Shown here: piece by piece, positions 36,383-51,900 of the stretch
Numbering within the stretch: the first letter of the stretch is position 1
Layout of the letters: every line of letters starts with the position of its first letter
Source of the DNA: Lichenicola sp964247755
GTDB taxonomy: Bacteria > Pseudomonadota > Alphaproteobacteria > Acetobacterales > Acetobacteraceae
Length of the DNA stretch: 64,000 nt
Assembly: GCA_964247755.1 (NCBI GenBank)
Contig: CAXTVX010000010.1
Location: 1 to 64,000, forward strand
Reading direction: 5' to 3'
The notes under the pieces: model-generated
What the model saw: the letters and a program-made list of their open reading frames with translations, nothing else
What the model was told of the DNA's origin: nothing
Databases searched by the model: none
Program-made: the position numbers and the translations under genes

Positions 36383-36414
36383 GTCGCGTGGTCCGCCTCG
36401 TATCCGCGCGACGC

Positions 36415-36855
36415 CTATTCCTGGGCGATGATGGAGATCTTGCCGTCCCGCTCGGCGATCGCGTAGCGCACCTGCGCGACCTCGTGCAGCCCGCGTTGGC
36501 GCACCGCGTACATGACGTCCGACTTCTGGATGTTCAGCTGGCGCATCCGCTTTTCCTGGAACTCGCCGCTCTCGTACACGATGATCGGCGTGCCGTCGAC
36601 GATGCGGCCGAACCACGGCGAGTACAGCTTCAGCCATCCGACCAAGCGGTGCATCAGGCCGAAGGTGATCACCACGCTGACCCCCGCGGTCACCGAATGC
36701 TCGTCGCTGAGCACGCCGGTGAGGGTGGTCCCGGCGACCAGGAACAGCACCACGAGGTCGAGCGGTGCCAGTTGGCTCGAGGTGCGCCGTCCCAGGAAGC
36801 GCAGCGCGAACAGCAGGATCCAGTAGGCTGCCGCCGCACGCAGGATCACGCTCAT
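36415..36855 (-). CDS. DUF421 (YetF-like) membrane protein
   Basis: This 146-residue protein has two to three N-terminal helices (about 5-75), including FLGRRTSSQLAPLDLVVLFLVA, the signature of YetF/DUF421 proteins. A soluble domain follows (about 80-146: GTPIIVYESGEFQEKRMRQLNI, then VRQRGLHEVAQVRYAIAERDGKIS). The role is unknown. The 184-residue membrane protein upstream ends 37 bases before its start, suggesting an operon. Confidence 0.88.
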   Translation of the reverse strand: MSVILRAAAAYWILLFALRFLGRRTSSQLAPLDLVVLFLVAGTTLTGVLSDEHSVTAGVSVVITFGLMHRLVGWLKLYSPWFGRIVDGTPIIVYESGEFQEKRMRQLNIQKSDVMYAVRQRGLHEVAQVRYAIAERDGKISIIAQE

Positions 36856-36892
36856 GGCCGGCGCTCCGTCCGGGATGTCCGAACCAGCCGGT

Positions 36893-37447
36893 TCATGGCA
36901 GGACGACCTGGATCCACTGCACCCTGTGGCGCCGGTCGGGCTGGTCCGCGGTCGCGTCCGCACCGATCCAGGCCTCGCAATCGACGATGCCGGGGGCAAC
37001 AGGCATGGCGGCCATCCGGATCTTCGCGTCCGGCTCCTTCGGCGCCAGCGTGAAGCGGAACACCAGCCCCTTGCTCCCGACCATCGTTGCCGTCGTCTCC
37101 GGCACCGTGCGGGCGAGGCCCAGGGGCTCGACCATCTTGCCCGACACGAACAGGCTCACCGGCATCGGGGCATCATCGGAGTTGGCCATGCGAAGCGTGA
37201 TCTGGGTTGGCGTTCCTTCCCGGGTGACCGGCTCGTAGTCGACGTGCAGGGAGCCGTCCGGGCTGTGGGCGGTGCGATGGCTGAGGGGTCCGCGGCCGAG
37301 CAGGCCAGACAGACAGACCAGGAGGAACGCGACCATCGCCACCAGGCCGATCGCCTGGGCGATCGTCCAGCGTTGCTCGAACTCCAGGTCGTAGCCGACC
37401 TCGAGATAGTCGTCGACGCGATCGGCTCCGCGCGTGGGTTCTGCCAT
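36893..37447 (-). CDS. uncharacterised single-pass membrane protein, 184 residues
   Basis: This protein has a short acidic cytoplasmic N-terminus, one membrane helix (about 29-50, AIGLVAMVAFLLVCLSGLL), and then an extracytoplasmic domain of about 130 residues predicted to be beta-rich (HVDYEPVTREGTPTQITLRM, VSLFVSGKMVEPL). No family is recognised; FixH was considered and rejected. ATG 37445-37447 has CAGGAG six bases upstream. It lies directly upstream of the DUF421 gene, so the pair may work together at the membrane. Confidence 0.72.
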   Translation of the reverse strand: MAEPTRGADRVDDYLEVGYDLEFEQRWTIAQAIGLVAMVAFLLVCLSGLLGRGPLSHRTAHSPDGSLHVDYEPVTREGTPTQITLRMANSDDAPMPVSLFVSGKMVEPLGLARTVPETTATMVGSKGLVFRFTLAPKEPDAKIRMAAMPVAPGIVDCEAWIGADATADQPDRRHRVQWIQVVLP

Positions 37448-37524
37448 GTGATCTCCTGGCGGATCAGCCGGTCGATCAACAATGGCCCTGGCCGCAGGTT
37501 GCCTCCGTCCGCGGCCGCCCCCGG

Positions 37525-38103
37525 TCAGCTTTGCGTGGCTTCCGGCGGCAGGTCGCGCATCCGACGGGCCAGGGCGTTGCTGCCGTGGCGCTCGGCCAGG
37601 AACAGGGCGGTGGTGCCCTCGCCGTCCCGGTGCAGCGGATCGGCGCCGCGGTCGAGCAGCAGCCGCGCCATCGCCTCGCGCCCGAACATGACCGCGAACA
37701 TGAGCGGCGTCCGCCCGACATGGTTGGGCCGGTCGATCGCGGCACCGGCGTCGAGCAGCAGGCGGGCCACCGCGACGTCGCCCCGGAACGCGACGCCGCA
37801 CAGGGCGGTGCTGCCCTTAGCGTCCGCAAGGTCGGGGGCAGCGCCACGCCGGATCAGCAGCGCGGTGGCGGCCTGGTGGCCGTTGTAGGCGGCGAGGATC
37901 AGGGGCGTGTAGCCGCGTCCGTCGGTCCGGTCCGGATCGATGCCGGCATCGAGGAACTGCTCCAGCAGGTCGGCCTGCCCGTCGCGGGCGGCGCCGAAAT
38001 ACAGCGCCTCGACCTCCGCATGGGTGAAGCCTGGCGCATGGGTAAAGCCGGGCGCATGGAGCGGGCCGGGCGCCAGCAACCGGCCATCGTCCGGATCGGT
38101 CAT
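37525..38103 (-). CDS. ankyrin-repeat protein
   Basis: This 192-residue soluble protein has about four ankyrin repeats from residue 35 on (RGYTPLILAAYNGHQ, KGSTALCGVAFRGDV, VGRTPLMFAVMFGRE, EGTTALFLAERHGSN), ending in a short cap. Such proteins mediate protein contacts; the partner is unknown. No signal peptide is present. The ATG at 38101-38103 has GGAGG five bases upstream. A small duplication at the N-terminus repeats HAPGFT. Confidence 0.88.
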   Translation of the reverse strand: MTDPDDGRLLAPGPLHAPGFTHAPGFTHAEVEALYFGAARDGQADLLEQFLDAGIDPDRTDGRGYTPLILAAYNGHQAATALLIRRGAAPDLADAKGSTALCGVAFRGDVAVARLLLDAGAAIDRPNHVGRTPLMFAVMFGREAMARLLLDRGADPLHRDGEGTTALFLAERHGSNALARRMRDLPPEATQS

Positions 38104-38213
38104 GGCGTCCTCCGTGGCAGCGGAGCCAGGATAGGCGCGCCGCACGACGCTTGTCATCCGCCGCGGCGCACCGCCGGAGCCGGTCCGTGCCGGTGCGTGC
38201 AGCCCGGCCCCGG

Positions 38214-42726
<4,513 letters not shown>

Positions 42727-42730
<4 letters not shown>

Positions 42731-44865
42731 TTCGGAAGGTCCGGCACAAGTTCGAACAGCAGGAAGGAGCGGCCGGTGACGTCGTACACCTGCTCCGGCG
42801 TGAAGTGCTGGTCCTCCTTCTCCTCGCTCTCCTCGGACAGGTTGGTGTCGATGATCAGCTTCCATATCTGCTCGGTCGCCGGCGGCAGCTTGAAGCCGAC
42901 CAAGTCGTGCCAGGCGTTGAACACCATCAGCAGGGTGGCATCCAGTCCGCGCTTCTTGATGCCGCTCGGCTGTGCACGGCCATCGAGCATCAGGCCGAGA
43001 CATTGTGCCGTCTCCCAGTCCCCCGGCATCATCTCGCCGCCGCCCGCGTTGACCCAGGTCAGCTCCTTGATGTCGAGCTCCTCGTTGTAGCCGGCGGTCA
43101 GGAACCGGTTGCGACGCAGGATCGGGAAGCGACGGCGCAGCGCGGTCAGACGCGACACGAAACGGATCAGGCTCCGGCCCTTCTCCGCGATGTCCCAGTT
43201 CACCCAGGAGATGTCGCTGTCCTGGCAGTACGCGTTGTTGTTGCCGTCCTGCGTGCGGCCGAACTCGTCGCCGGCGAGCAGCATCGGCGTGCCCTGGCTG
43301 AGCAGCAGCGTCGACAGCATGTTGCGCATCTGCCGCGCCCGCACGCGCTGGATCTCCGGATCGTCGGTCGGGCCCTCGACGCCGTAGTTGTAGGAGCGGT
43401 TGTCGGACGAGCCATCCTTGTTGTCCTCGCCGTTCGCCTCGTTGTGCTTCTCGTTGTAGGTGACGCAGTCGTTCAGGGTGAAGCCGTCATGGGCGGTGAT
43501 GAAGTTGACGCAGGCCCACGGCTTGCGGCCCTGGCGGTCGAATTCGGCCGGGCTTCCGAGCAGGCGCGGCGCGATCTTGGCCGCGACCAGATCGCCCTTC
43601 CAGAACTCGCGCACCTCGTCGCGGAACTTGTCGTTCCACTCGGCCCAGCCAGGCGGGAACTCGCCCACCTGGTAGCCGCCGGGGCCGCAATCCCAGGGCT
43701 CGGCGATCAGCTTGACCGTGCCCAGCGTCGGATCCTGGCTGCACGCCTTGAGGAAGCCGGACTGGTTGTCGAAGCCGTTCGGCTCGCGGGCCAGGATGGT
43801 GCCGAGATCGAAGCGGAAGCCGTCGACGTGCGTCTCCTCGGCCCAATAGCGCAGGCTGTCGGTGACCATCTGCATCACCCGCGGGTGCGACAGGTTGACC
43901 GTGTTGCCGGTGCCGGTGTCGTTGATGTAGTAGCGCGGCTGGTCCGGGAGAAGCCGGTAGTACGACGTGTTGTCGATGCCCTTGAACGACAGGGTCGGAC
44001 CGCGCTCGTTGCCTTCCGCGGTGTGGTTGTAGACCACGTCGAGGATCACCTCGAGCCCGGCCTCGTGGATCGCCGCGACCATCTCCTTGAACTCGCGCAA
44101 CGATTGTTCCGGCTCCGCGGCATAGCGGGTGTTGGGTGCGAAGAAGCCGATCGAGTTGTAGCCCCAGTAGTTGGTGAGGTCCTTCTCCAGCAGGTTGCTG
44201 TCGAGGATGAAGCTGTGGATCGGCAGCAGTTCGATGGAGGTGACGCCGAGCTTCTTGATGTAGTTCAGCACCGCCGGCGTCTTCATGCCGACATAGGTGC
44301 CGCGCAGAGACTCCGGCACCGCCGGATGCTTCATGGTGTAGCCGCGGACGTGGGTCTCGTAGAGGATCGTCTGGTCCCACGGGATCGGATTGCGCTTCGG
44401 CTGGCCCTTCCAATCGAAGGTCGGGTCGATCACCACCGACTTGACCATGAACGGCGCGCTGTCGCGCTCGTCGAAGCTCAGGTCGTCGTCCGGGTGGCCG
44501 ATGGTGTAGCCGAACAGCGCCGGGTCCCACTTCAGCTCGCCGAAATGCGCCGGCGCGTAGGGGTCGAGCAGCAGCTTGTTCGGATTGAAGCGGTGGCCGG
44601 CCTCCGGTGCATACGGCCCGTGCACGCGGTAGCCATAGATCTGGCCGGGCCCGACACCTGGCAGCCAGCCGTGGAAGATCTGGTCGGTATACTCCGGCAG
44701 GGTGACGCGTTCGACCTCGACCTTGCCGTCGCTGTCGAACAGGCAGACCTCGACCTTGGTCGCGTTGGCGGAGAACAGCGCGAAGTTCGTCCCCTTGCCG
44801 TCCCAGGTGGCGCCGCGCGGGAACGGATAGCCTTCACGCAGGTTCTTCTTGACGATACTGGCCAC
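42727..44865 (-). CDS. glgX: glycogen debranching enzyme (isoamylase type)
   Basis: This 712-residue GH13 enzyme removes alpha-1,6 branches from glycogen, supplying linear maltodextrins to TreY. An N-terminal CBM48-like domain (about 10-100, with FPRGATWDGKGTNFALFSA) is followed by YETHVRGYT, DVVYNHTAEGN, the nucleophile GFRFDLGTIL, LIAEPWDCGPGGY and FITAHDGFTLND, all typical of GlgX/TreX. It is the first gene of the glgX-treZ-treY run. No treS, glgE or otsAB was found in the window. Confidence 0.96.
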
Positions 44866-44916
44866 GGGCAGTCCTTCGACGATGGAGGCGATGTCCGCGA
44901 CAGAACCCGTGCTGCC

Positions 44917-45939
44917 CTAGCCGGTTCCGCCAGGCGGAAATGGTGATGATGCCGTGAAGGCCCGCGTGTCGCCGCAGCCGAGCGTGACGAACGCGCCGGG
45001 CGGCAGGCCGCGATCGCTGCACGATGCCGCCAGCCGACGTTCCGGCTCGTCGATCGGCTCGTCGGTCAGCTGGAAGGTGCCGAAATGCATGCCGATCGAA
45101 CGGTGCGCGCCGAGCGACAGGTGGGCGCCCACCGCCTCCTCCGGGTTCATGTGCACCGCCGCCATCAGCGAACGCGGATCGTAGGCGCCGATCGGCAGCA
45201 GGGCGAGGTCGGGCGGGCCCAGAAGCCGGCCGATCTCGCTCCAGTGCGGCCCGTCGCCGGAATCGCCGGCGAACAGCACACGCATCGGCGCCTGCTCGAT
45301 CATGAAGCCGGACCACAGCGCCCGCCTGCCGTCGAACGGGGTGCGGGCCGAGAAGTGCCGTGCCGGGGTGGCGGTGACGGTGGCATCCCCGACGCGGTGC
45401 GACTGCCACCAGTCGAGCTCGGTGATCCGCGTCGCGCCCGCCTGTGCCAGCAGCCGGGCGTTGCCGAGTGGGGTGACGAAGGCGGGCGCGTCGCGGGCGA
45501 CGATCGCCGACAGGCTGGGCAGGTCGAGGTGGTCGTAGTGGTTGTGCGACACCAGCACCAGGTCGACCGGCGGCAGAGCGTCAAGCCGCCGTCCCGGCGG
45601 TCGCGCCCGCTTCGGCCCGGCCCAGGACACCGGCGAGCAGCGCTCGCTGAACACCGGGTCGGTCAGGATCGTGAGGCCGGGCAGCCGGAGCAGGAAGCCG
45701 GCATGGCCGAGAAAGGTGAGGCTGGCGCCGTCCGCCGGCGGCTCGCCGCGCGGGTCGCCTTCGGGCGGCGGGTCCACGATCCCGGACGGCCAGGGTGCAC
45801 GCGTGCCGCCGAGCCGCCAGCGCAGGATCGGCAGCAGGCCGCGGCCGGCCGACGGCCGCTGCGGCGCCGGTCCGGTCGCGGGGTTGTGGAACAGGGTCCC
45901 GTCGCAATGGTCGGACGGCGGAAACGCGGTCGCCGTCAT
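44917..45939 (-). CDS. metallo-beta-lactamase-fold hydrolase, NAPE-PLD/UlaG-like
   Basis: This 340-residue cytoplasmic metal-dependent hydrolase has the signature HNHYDHLD near residue 131 that binds the two metals; FAGDSGDG, HMNPEEAV and MHFGTFQLTDEP supply later metal and active-site positions. The layout (LTFLGHAGFLLRL, ILTDPVFSERCSP, WAGPKRARPPG) matches the group related to N-acyl-phosphatidylethanolamine phospholipase D. The substrate in bacteria is not settled. The start overlaps the ndh stop by four bases (ATGA), so it is coupled to the NADH dehydrogenase gene. Confidence 0.9.
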   Translation of the reverse strand: MTATAFPPSDHCDGTLFHNPATGPAPQRPSAGRGLLPILRWRLGGTRAPWPSGIVDPPPEGDPRGEPPADGASLTFLGHAGFLLRLPGLTILTDPVFSERCSPVSWAGPKRARPPGRRLDALPPVDLVLVSHNHYDHLDLPSLSAIVARDAPAFVTPLGNARLLAQAGATRITELDWWQSHRVGDATVTATPARHFSARTPFDGRRALWSGFMIEQAPMRVLFAGDSGDGPHWSEIGRLLGPPDLALLPIGAYDPRSLMAAVHMNPEEAVGAHLSLGAHRSIGMHFGTFQLTDEPIDEPERRLAASCSDRGLPPGAFVTLGCGDTRAFTASSPFPPGGTG

Positions 45940-47261
45940 GCCGGCGGCGGCACGGTGATGACCCGCGCGCCGCGGCTGTAGGTGAGCCAGGCCGACGCCC
46001 AGTTCACGTACACCGCGATGCGGTTCTGCGCGCTCACCAGCAGGAGCAGGTGCACGGCACTCCACACCAGCCAGGCCGGCAGGCCGGTCAGGCGGATCCG
46101 GCCGAAATCCGCCACCGCCGAGGACCGGCCGATCACCGCGAGCTGGCCCCAGTCGGTGTAGCGGAACGGACCGGGCGAGGGCCGTCCGCGCAGCCGGGCG
46201 GCGATCACCCGGCCGACATGGCGGCCCTGCTGCTTGGCGACCGAGCCCAGCCCGGGCAACGGCTTGTTGTCCGGACCGTCCAGTGCAGCCGCGTCGCCGA
46301 TCACGAAGATCTCCGGATGGCCAGGCAGGCTGCAATCCCCTTCCACGGCGACCAGGCCGCGCCTGTCGCCTCCGATGCCGAGCCAGCGCGCCACCGGCGT
46401 GGCCGCGGTGCCGGCGGCCCAGAACACGAAGGCGGCGTCGATGCGCTCGTTCCCGGCCAGCACGCCCTGCTCGTCCAGCGCCTTCACCCCGGCGCCGAGC
46501 CGCAGCTCGACCCCGATCCGCTGCAGCCGGCGGACGGCGTAGTCCGACAGGCGCGTCGGAAACGAGGCGAGGACGCGGTCGCCGGCGTCGCACAGCACGA
46601 TGCGGGCGGTGGAAGGCTGGATGTGCCGGAAGTCGCGCGCCAGGGTGTTGTGGGCGAGCTCGGCGATCGAGCCGGCCATCTCGACCCCGGTGGGACCGGC
46701 GCCGACCACCACGAAGGTCAGCAGCCGGCGCACCGCGGCGGGATCGTCCTCGGTCTCGGCACGCTCGAAGGCGTCCAGCAGGCGCGCGCGCACCGACAGG
46801 GCGTCGGCGGCGCTCTTCAGCGCCGGGGCACGCGCCGCCCAGTCGTCGTGGCCGAACCAGGAGTAGACCGACCCGGTCGCCAGCACGAGCGTGTCGTAGG
46901 GCACCGGCGCGTGCCCCTGGATGGCGACGGTCCGGCCCTGCCGGTCCACCCCCGTCACCTCGGCCATCAGCACGGACACATTGGCGGCGCGACGGAACAC
47001 CGAGCGGATCGGCACGGCGATGCTGGTGGCGCTCAGCGCGGCGGTCGCCACCTGGTAGAGCAGGGGCTGGAACAGGGTGTGGTTGGTGCGGTCGATCACC
47101 GTGACGGCGCATCCGGTGCCGGCCAGGATCTTCGCCGCGTTCAGCCCGCCGAAGCCGCCGCCGACGATCACGACCCGGTGAGCGACCGGGGCGTGGGTCG
47201 CCGCGGTCGTCGTAGCCGACGGCTCCGGTTGGGCCCTGTCGCTCGGCATTCGGCTTGGCAT
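45936..47261 (-). CDS. ndh: type II NADH dehydrogenase (non-proton-pumping)
   Basis: This 441-residue membrane-associated flavoprotein passes electrons from NADH to quinone without pumping protons. It has an FAD-binding GGGFGGLNAAKIL near residues 34-46, a second dinucleotide site in VVGAGPTGVEMAG, FVFWAAGTAA and VIGDAAAL. The C-terminal amphipathic helix region (LVWSAVHLLLLVS) should anchor it to the inner membrane. The start at 47261 has an alternative ATG four codons in. It is divergent from the RND adaptor gene with 186 bases between. Confidence 0.93.
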   Translation of the reverse strand: MPSRMPSDRAQPEPSATTTAATHAPVAHRVVIVGGGFGGLNAAKILAGTGCAVTVIDRTNHTLFQPLLYQVATAALSATSIAVPIRSVFRRAANVSVLMAEVTGVDRQGRTVAIQGHAPVPYDTLVLATGSVYSWFGHDDWAARAPALKSAADALSVRARLLDAFERAETEDDPAAVRRLLTFVVVGAGPTGVEMAGSIAELAHNTLARDFRHIQPSTARIVLCDAGDRVLASFPTRLSDYAVRRLQRIGVELRLGAGVKALDEQGVLAGNERIDAAFVFWAAGTAATPVARWLGIGGDRRGLVAVEGDCSLPGHPEIFVIGDAAALDGPDNKPLPGLGSVAKQQGRHVGRVIAARLRGRPSPGPFRYTDWGQLAVIGRSSAVADFGRIRLTGLPAWLVWSAVHLLLLVSAQNRIAVYVNWASAWLTYSRGARVITVPPPA

Positions 47262-47447
47262 CGACCTCGAACCCTTCCTGCCGGCAGGCCCGGATGCCGC
47301 GCCGGCCCCGCGGCATGCGGCCGGAGCAGGGCAACGTCACGTCCCGGCGCCGGTTGCGCGGGCCGCGGCCGGCCCTTAATGCAGGGACGATCGGACAGCC
47401 GCGCTGCCGCCGGTCCCGGCCACGGCCGAACCAAGGAACCCCCCCGG

Positions 47448-48902
47448 ATGCCGCGTCCACCAGCACGGGCCCTGGCGCTCGTCGCCGTTCTCCCGCTTGC
47501 CGCACTGCTCGTCCCGGTCGCCGCCCCGATCGGCGTGGACATCGCGCTGGCGGCACCGCCTCCGGCTCCCCCACCACCGGCAGTGGGCGTCACCGCGGTG
47601 CACAGCCAGCCGGTGACCAGCAGTGCGCAGTACATCGGCCGGATCCAGGCAATCGACCGGGTGGCGCTGGTGGCGCGCGTGACCGCCTACCTGGACCGGC
47701 GCCTGTTCGACGAGGGCGCCGAGGTGAAGAAGGGCGACCTGCTGTACGTGCTGGAACAGGGGCCGTTCCAGGCGCAGGTGCTGGCGCAGCAGGGCACGCT
47801 GGCCCAGGCCCAGGCCAACGTGGTCAACGCCCGGGTGAACTTCCAGCGCCAGGCCGAGCTGCTGCGCACCCCGGCCGGGCAGAAGCAGGCCTACGACAAC
47901 GCGTCCGAGACCGCGCAGAGCGGTGCCGCCAACGTGCTGACGGCGCAGGGCAACCTGCAGAGCGCGCAGATCCAGCTCGGCTACACCGAGATACGAGCCC
48001 CGGTGGACGGCCGGATCACCTCGACCGCGGTCAACGAGGGCAACGTGGTCAGCCCGAGCAGCGGCGCACTTGCCACCATCGTCACCCAGGACCCGATGTA
48101 CGTGGTGTTCCCGGCGGCGACCCGCGACGTGCTGGGCCTGCAGCGGAAGTACCGGAAAACCGGCGGGCTGGGCCAGGCGGCGGTCAAGCTCACGCTCGGC
48201 GACGGTTCGCTGTACGACCACGACGGCAGGCTGGACTACGTGTCGCCGACGGTCGCCACCCAGACCGACACCATCACGCTCCGCGCCACGGTCGACAACC
48301 CGCAGCGCGGCCAGGGCGCCGGTGGCCACGGGCTGACCAGCCGCGAGCTGGTGGATGGCGAGTTCGTGACGGTGACGGTGCAGGACCCGCATCCGGTCGA
48401 ACGCCTGGTGATCCCGCGTGCCGCCGTGCTGTCGGACCAGCAGGGCGACTATGCCTTCACGGTGGACGCGCAGCACCACGCCAGGCGGGTCAACCTCCGG
48501 CTGGGCGACATCGTCGGCACCGACTCCGTGGTGCTGTCCGGCCTGACCGAGGGCGAGGGGATCATCGTCGACGGGCTGCAGCGGGTGCACGACGGCGGGA
48601 TCGTGTCTCCGACCGAGCCGCAGCCGGTGGTGGCCGATCCCGACGTGGCGCAGGGCCAGCAGTCCGGCGCCGGCCGCAACGCCGTGTCCGGCGGGGCCGC
48701 GACCGGCGGTCCGGCTAACACCGGGGCGCCGGGGAGCGGCCGGAACGCTGGCCAGGGTTCCGGCCAGACTGGGACTGGCGCGACCGGGACCGGCCAGACT
48801 GGAGCCGGCCAGACCGGCAGCCAGGCGTCGAGGGACCAGGCAGCTGCGGGCCAGGGCAGCTCGTCCCCGCCGGCGTCCAGCACCAGCCCGAGCCAGCACT
48901 AG
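47448..48902 (+). CDS. RND efflux periplasmic adaptor (membrane fusion protein)
   Basis: This 484-residue exported protein has a signal peptide (about 1-35), a lipoyl/barrel-sandwich domain split by a helical hairpin (AQVLAQQGTLAQAQANVVNAR, shown in part), a beta-barrel and a membrane-proximal domain (to about 390). It bridges the RND pump encoded next to it to an outer-membrane channel. The last 80 residues are unusual: low-complexity repeats of G, T, Q, A and S such as GQTGTGATGTGQTGAGQTG. No lipobox cysteine is present. The pump gene starts 9 bases downstream; no TolC-like gene is in the window. Confidence 0.92.
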   Translation: MPRPPARALALVAVLPLAALLVPVAAPIGVDIALAAPPPAPPPPAVGVTAVHSQPVTSSAQYIGRIQAIDRVALVARVTAYLDRRLFDEGAEVKKGDLLYVLEQGPFQAQVLAQQGTLAQAQANVVNARVNFQRQAELLRTPAGQKQAYDNASETAQSGAANVLTAQGNLQSAQIQLGYTEIRAPVDGRITSTAVNEGNVVSPSSGALATIVTQDPMYVVFPAATRDVLGLQRKYRKTGGLGQAAVKLTLGDGSLYDHDGRLDYVSPTVATQTDTITLRATVDNPQRGQGAGGHGLTSRELVDGEFVTVTVQDPHPVERLVIPRAAVLSDQQGDYAFTVDAQHHARRVNLRLGDIVGTDSVVLSGLTEGEGIIVDGLQRVHDGGIVSPTEPQPVVADPDVAQGQQSGAGRNAVSGGAATGGPANTGAPGSGRNAGQGSGQTGTGATGTGQTGAGQTGSQASRDQAAAGQGSSSPPASSTSPSQH

Positions 48903-48911
48903 GATCCCGCC

Positions 48912-51900
48912 ATGATTTCCGGCGTCTTCATCGACCGGCCCCGGCTGGCGATCGTGATCGCGATCGTCATCACCCTGGCCGGCATCGTCGGCCTGACCCG
49001 CATCCCGGTCGCGCAGTTCCCCGACGTGGTGCCGCCGCAGGTCCAGGTGACGGCGACCTATCCCGGCGCCTCGGCGTCCGTGGTCGAGCAGTCGGTGGCG
49101 CAGCCGATCGAGGCGCAGGTCGTCGGCGTCGACAAGATGATCTACATGCGCTCCGCCAGCGGCAACGACGGCTCGTACGGCCTGACCGTCAGCTTCCAGC
49201 TCGGCACCAACCCGGACGTCAACACCGTCAACGTGCTGAACCGGGTGCAGACCGCCAACGCGGAGCTGCCGGCGACGGTGCAGGCGGAAGGGCTGACGGT
49301 GCAGAAGCGCTCGTCGGCGATCCTGATGTTCATCAACTTCTACAGCCCGACCAACGTGTTCAAGCCGCTATTCATCGCCAACTACATGACCATCAACGTC
49401 ATCGACGGCGTGTCGCGCACGCCCGGCGTGGGCCAGGCGTCGCTGCTGTCGCGGCAGAACTACTCGATGCGGATCTGGTTCGACACCAACCGTCTGACCA
49501 ATCTCGGCCTGTCGCCGGCCGACATCACCAACGCGATCGCGCAACAGAACACGGTGGCGGCGGTCGGCCGTATTGGCGCACGGCCGACCGGGCCCGACCA
49601 GCAGTACCAGTTCAACGTGCAGACTCAAGGAAGGCTGGTGACGCCGGCGCAGTTCGGCGCCATCGTGATCCGCGCGCAGCCGGATGGCTCGGTGCTGCGC
49701 CTGAGCGACGTCGCGCGGGTGGAGCTCGGCGCGCAGACGCTGGATTCCGAATCACGCTTCGACGGCAACCCGTCGGTGGCACTGGCGATCTACCTGTCGC
49801 CCGGCGCCAACGCGCTCGACACCGCGACCGCGATCAAGGGGCTGGTGACGCGGCTGTCGCACCGCTTCCCGCCGGGCCTGGTCTACAACATCACCTATGA
49901 CAGCACCGACTTCGTGCGCGACACCGTGCACGAGGTGATCAAGACCATCATCGAGGCGTTCGTCCTGGTGGTGATCGTGGTGTTCCTGTTCCTGGGCAGC
50001 CTGCGCGCCACCATCATCCCCACCATCGCCATCCCGGTCAGCCTGATCGGCGCGTTTGCCGGCATGACCGCGGTCGGCATCTCGGCCAACACGGTGTCGC
50101 TGCTGGCGATGGTGCTGGCGATCGGCATCGTGGTCGACGATGCGATCGTGGTGGTCGAGAACGTCGAGCGGGTGATGGAGGAGGAACCCGAGCTGTCGCC
50201 GGCGGACGCGACCAAGAAGGCGATGGTGCAGATCACCGGGCCGATCATCGCCATCACCCTGGTGCTGCTGTCGGTGTTCGTGCCGATCGCCTTCATCCCG
50301 GGCCTGTCCGGCGTGCTGTTCCGCCAGTTCGCGCTGACCATCTGCACCGCCATGCTGATCTCGGCGCTGAACGCGCTGACGCTGTCGCCGGCGCTCTGCG
50401 GGGTGTTCCTGCGTCACTCCGGCCCCAGGCGCGGCATCATGGGCGGGGTGTCGCGGGTGATCGACGCGGTGCGCAACGGCTATTCGCGCGTGGTGTCGCG
50501 GCTGCTCGGCTTCGCGCTGGGCGGCATCCTGGTGGTGGTGGGTGCTGGCGTGCTGATCGCGCTGATGCAGCGCACGCTGCCGGCGGGTTTCCTGCCGGAG
50601 GAGGACCAGGGCGGCTTCTTCATCAACGTGCAGCTGCCGGACGCCGCCGCGGTGGGACGCACCAGCGGCGTGGTGGCGCAGGTGGAAAAGCTCGCGCACA
50701 ACCTGCCCGGGGCGGCGCACACCTTCGGGGTGATCGGCTACTCGTTCCTGGACGGGGTGCAGGAGCCGAACGCCGGCTTCGTGTTCGTGCGGCTCAAGGC
50801 GTTCCAGGACCGCACCGCGGCGGCGGAAGGCGCCACCGCGCTGATCGGCCGCGTGTTCGGCCAGGCCCAGGGCATACGCCAGGCGACCGTGTTCCCGTTC
50901 AACCTGCCGCCGATCATCGGCCTGTCGCCCGGCGGCGGCTTCGAGTACGAGCTGGAGGCGCTGGAAGGCCAGGACACCGACCAGCTTGCCGCCCAGCTGC
51001 GCGGGCTGGTGGCGGCGGCGAACCAGAGCCCCGACCTGGCGCGGGTGTTCACCACCTTCACCGCCAACACCCCGTCGCTGTATCTCGACATCGACCGGGC
51101 CAAGGCGCAGGCGCTGGGCGTCAACATCAACGACATCTTCACCGCCCTGCAGACCACGCTGGGCGGCAGCTACGTCAACGACTTCAACCTGTTCGGCCGG
51201 GTGTGGCAGGTCAACGTGGAGGGCGAGGCGCGCGACCGCTCGAAGATCGACGACCTGTGGCGGCTCTACCTGCGCAACAGCAGCGGCGGCACCGTGCCGC
51301 TGCGTGCGCTGGCCACCCTGCGCATCATCACCGGGCCGCAGGCGATCACGCGGTACAACAACTTCCGGGCGATCACCGTGAACGGCACCCCGGCGCCCAG
51401 CGTGTCGTCGGGCACGGCGCTGGCGGCCATGGCGCACATCTCGGCCGGCACCCTGCAGTCCGGCTACGACTACGAATGGACCAGCACCGCCTACCAGGAG
51501 GTGGCCGCGTCGGGAAAGACCGGGATCATCCTGGCCATGGCGCTGCTGTTCGCGTTCCTGTTCCTGGTGGCGCTGTACGAGAGCTGGATCATCCCGATCC
51601 CGGTGCTGATGTCGGTGTCGGTGGGCGTCCTCGGCGCCTTTGTCGGCATCAAGCTGGGTGGGCTCTCGCTCGACCTGTACGCGCAGATCGGGCTGGTGGT
51701 GCTGATCGCGCTGGCGGCCAAGAATGGCATCCTGATCGTCGAGTTCGCCAAGGAGCGGCGCGAGGCGGGCGAGAGCATACGCGAGGCGGCGCGGCAGGGT
51801 GCGCACATGCGGTTCCGTGCGGTGATGATGACCTCGTTCGCCTTCATCCTCGGGCTGCTGCCGCTGGTGACCGCGACCGGCGCCGCCTCGGTCAGCCGGC

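Noticed and set aside
36893..37447. FixH-like protein
   Set aside because: One N-terminal helix and an outer domain give a superficial likeness, but FixH motifs and any ccoNOP/fix neighbours are missing.
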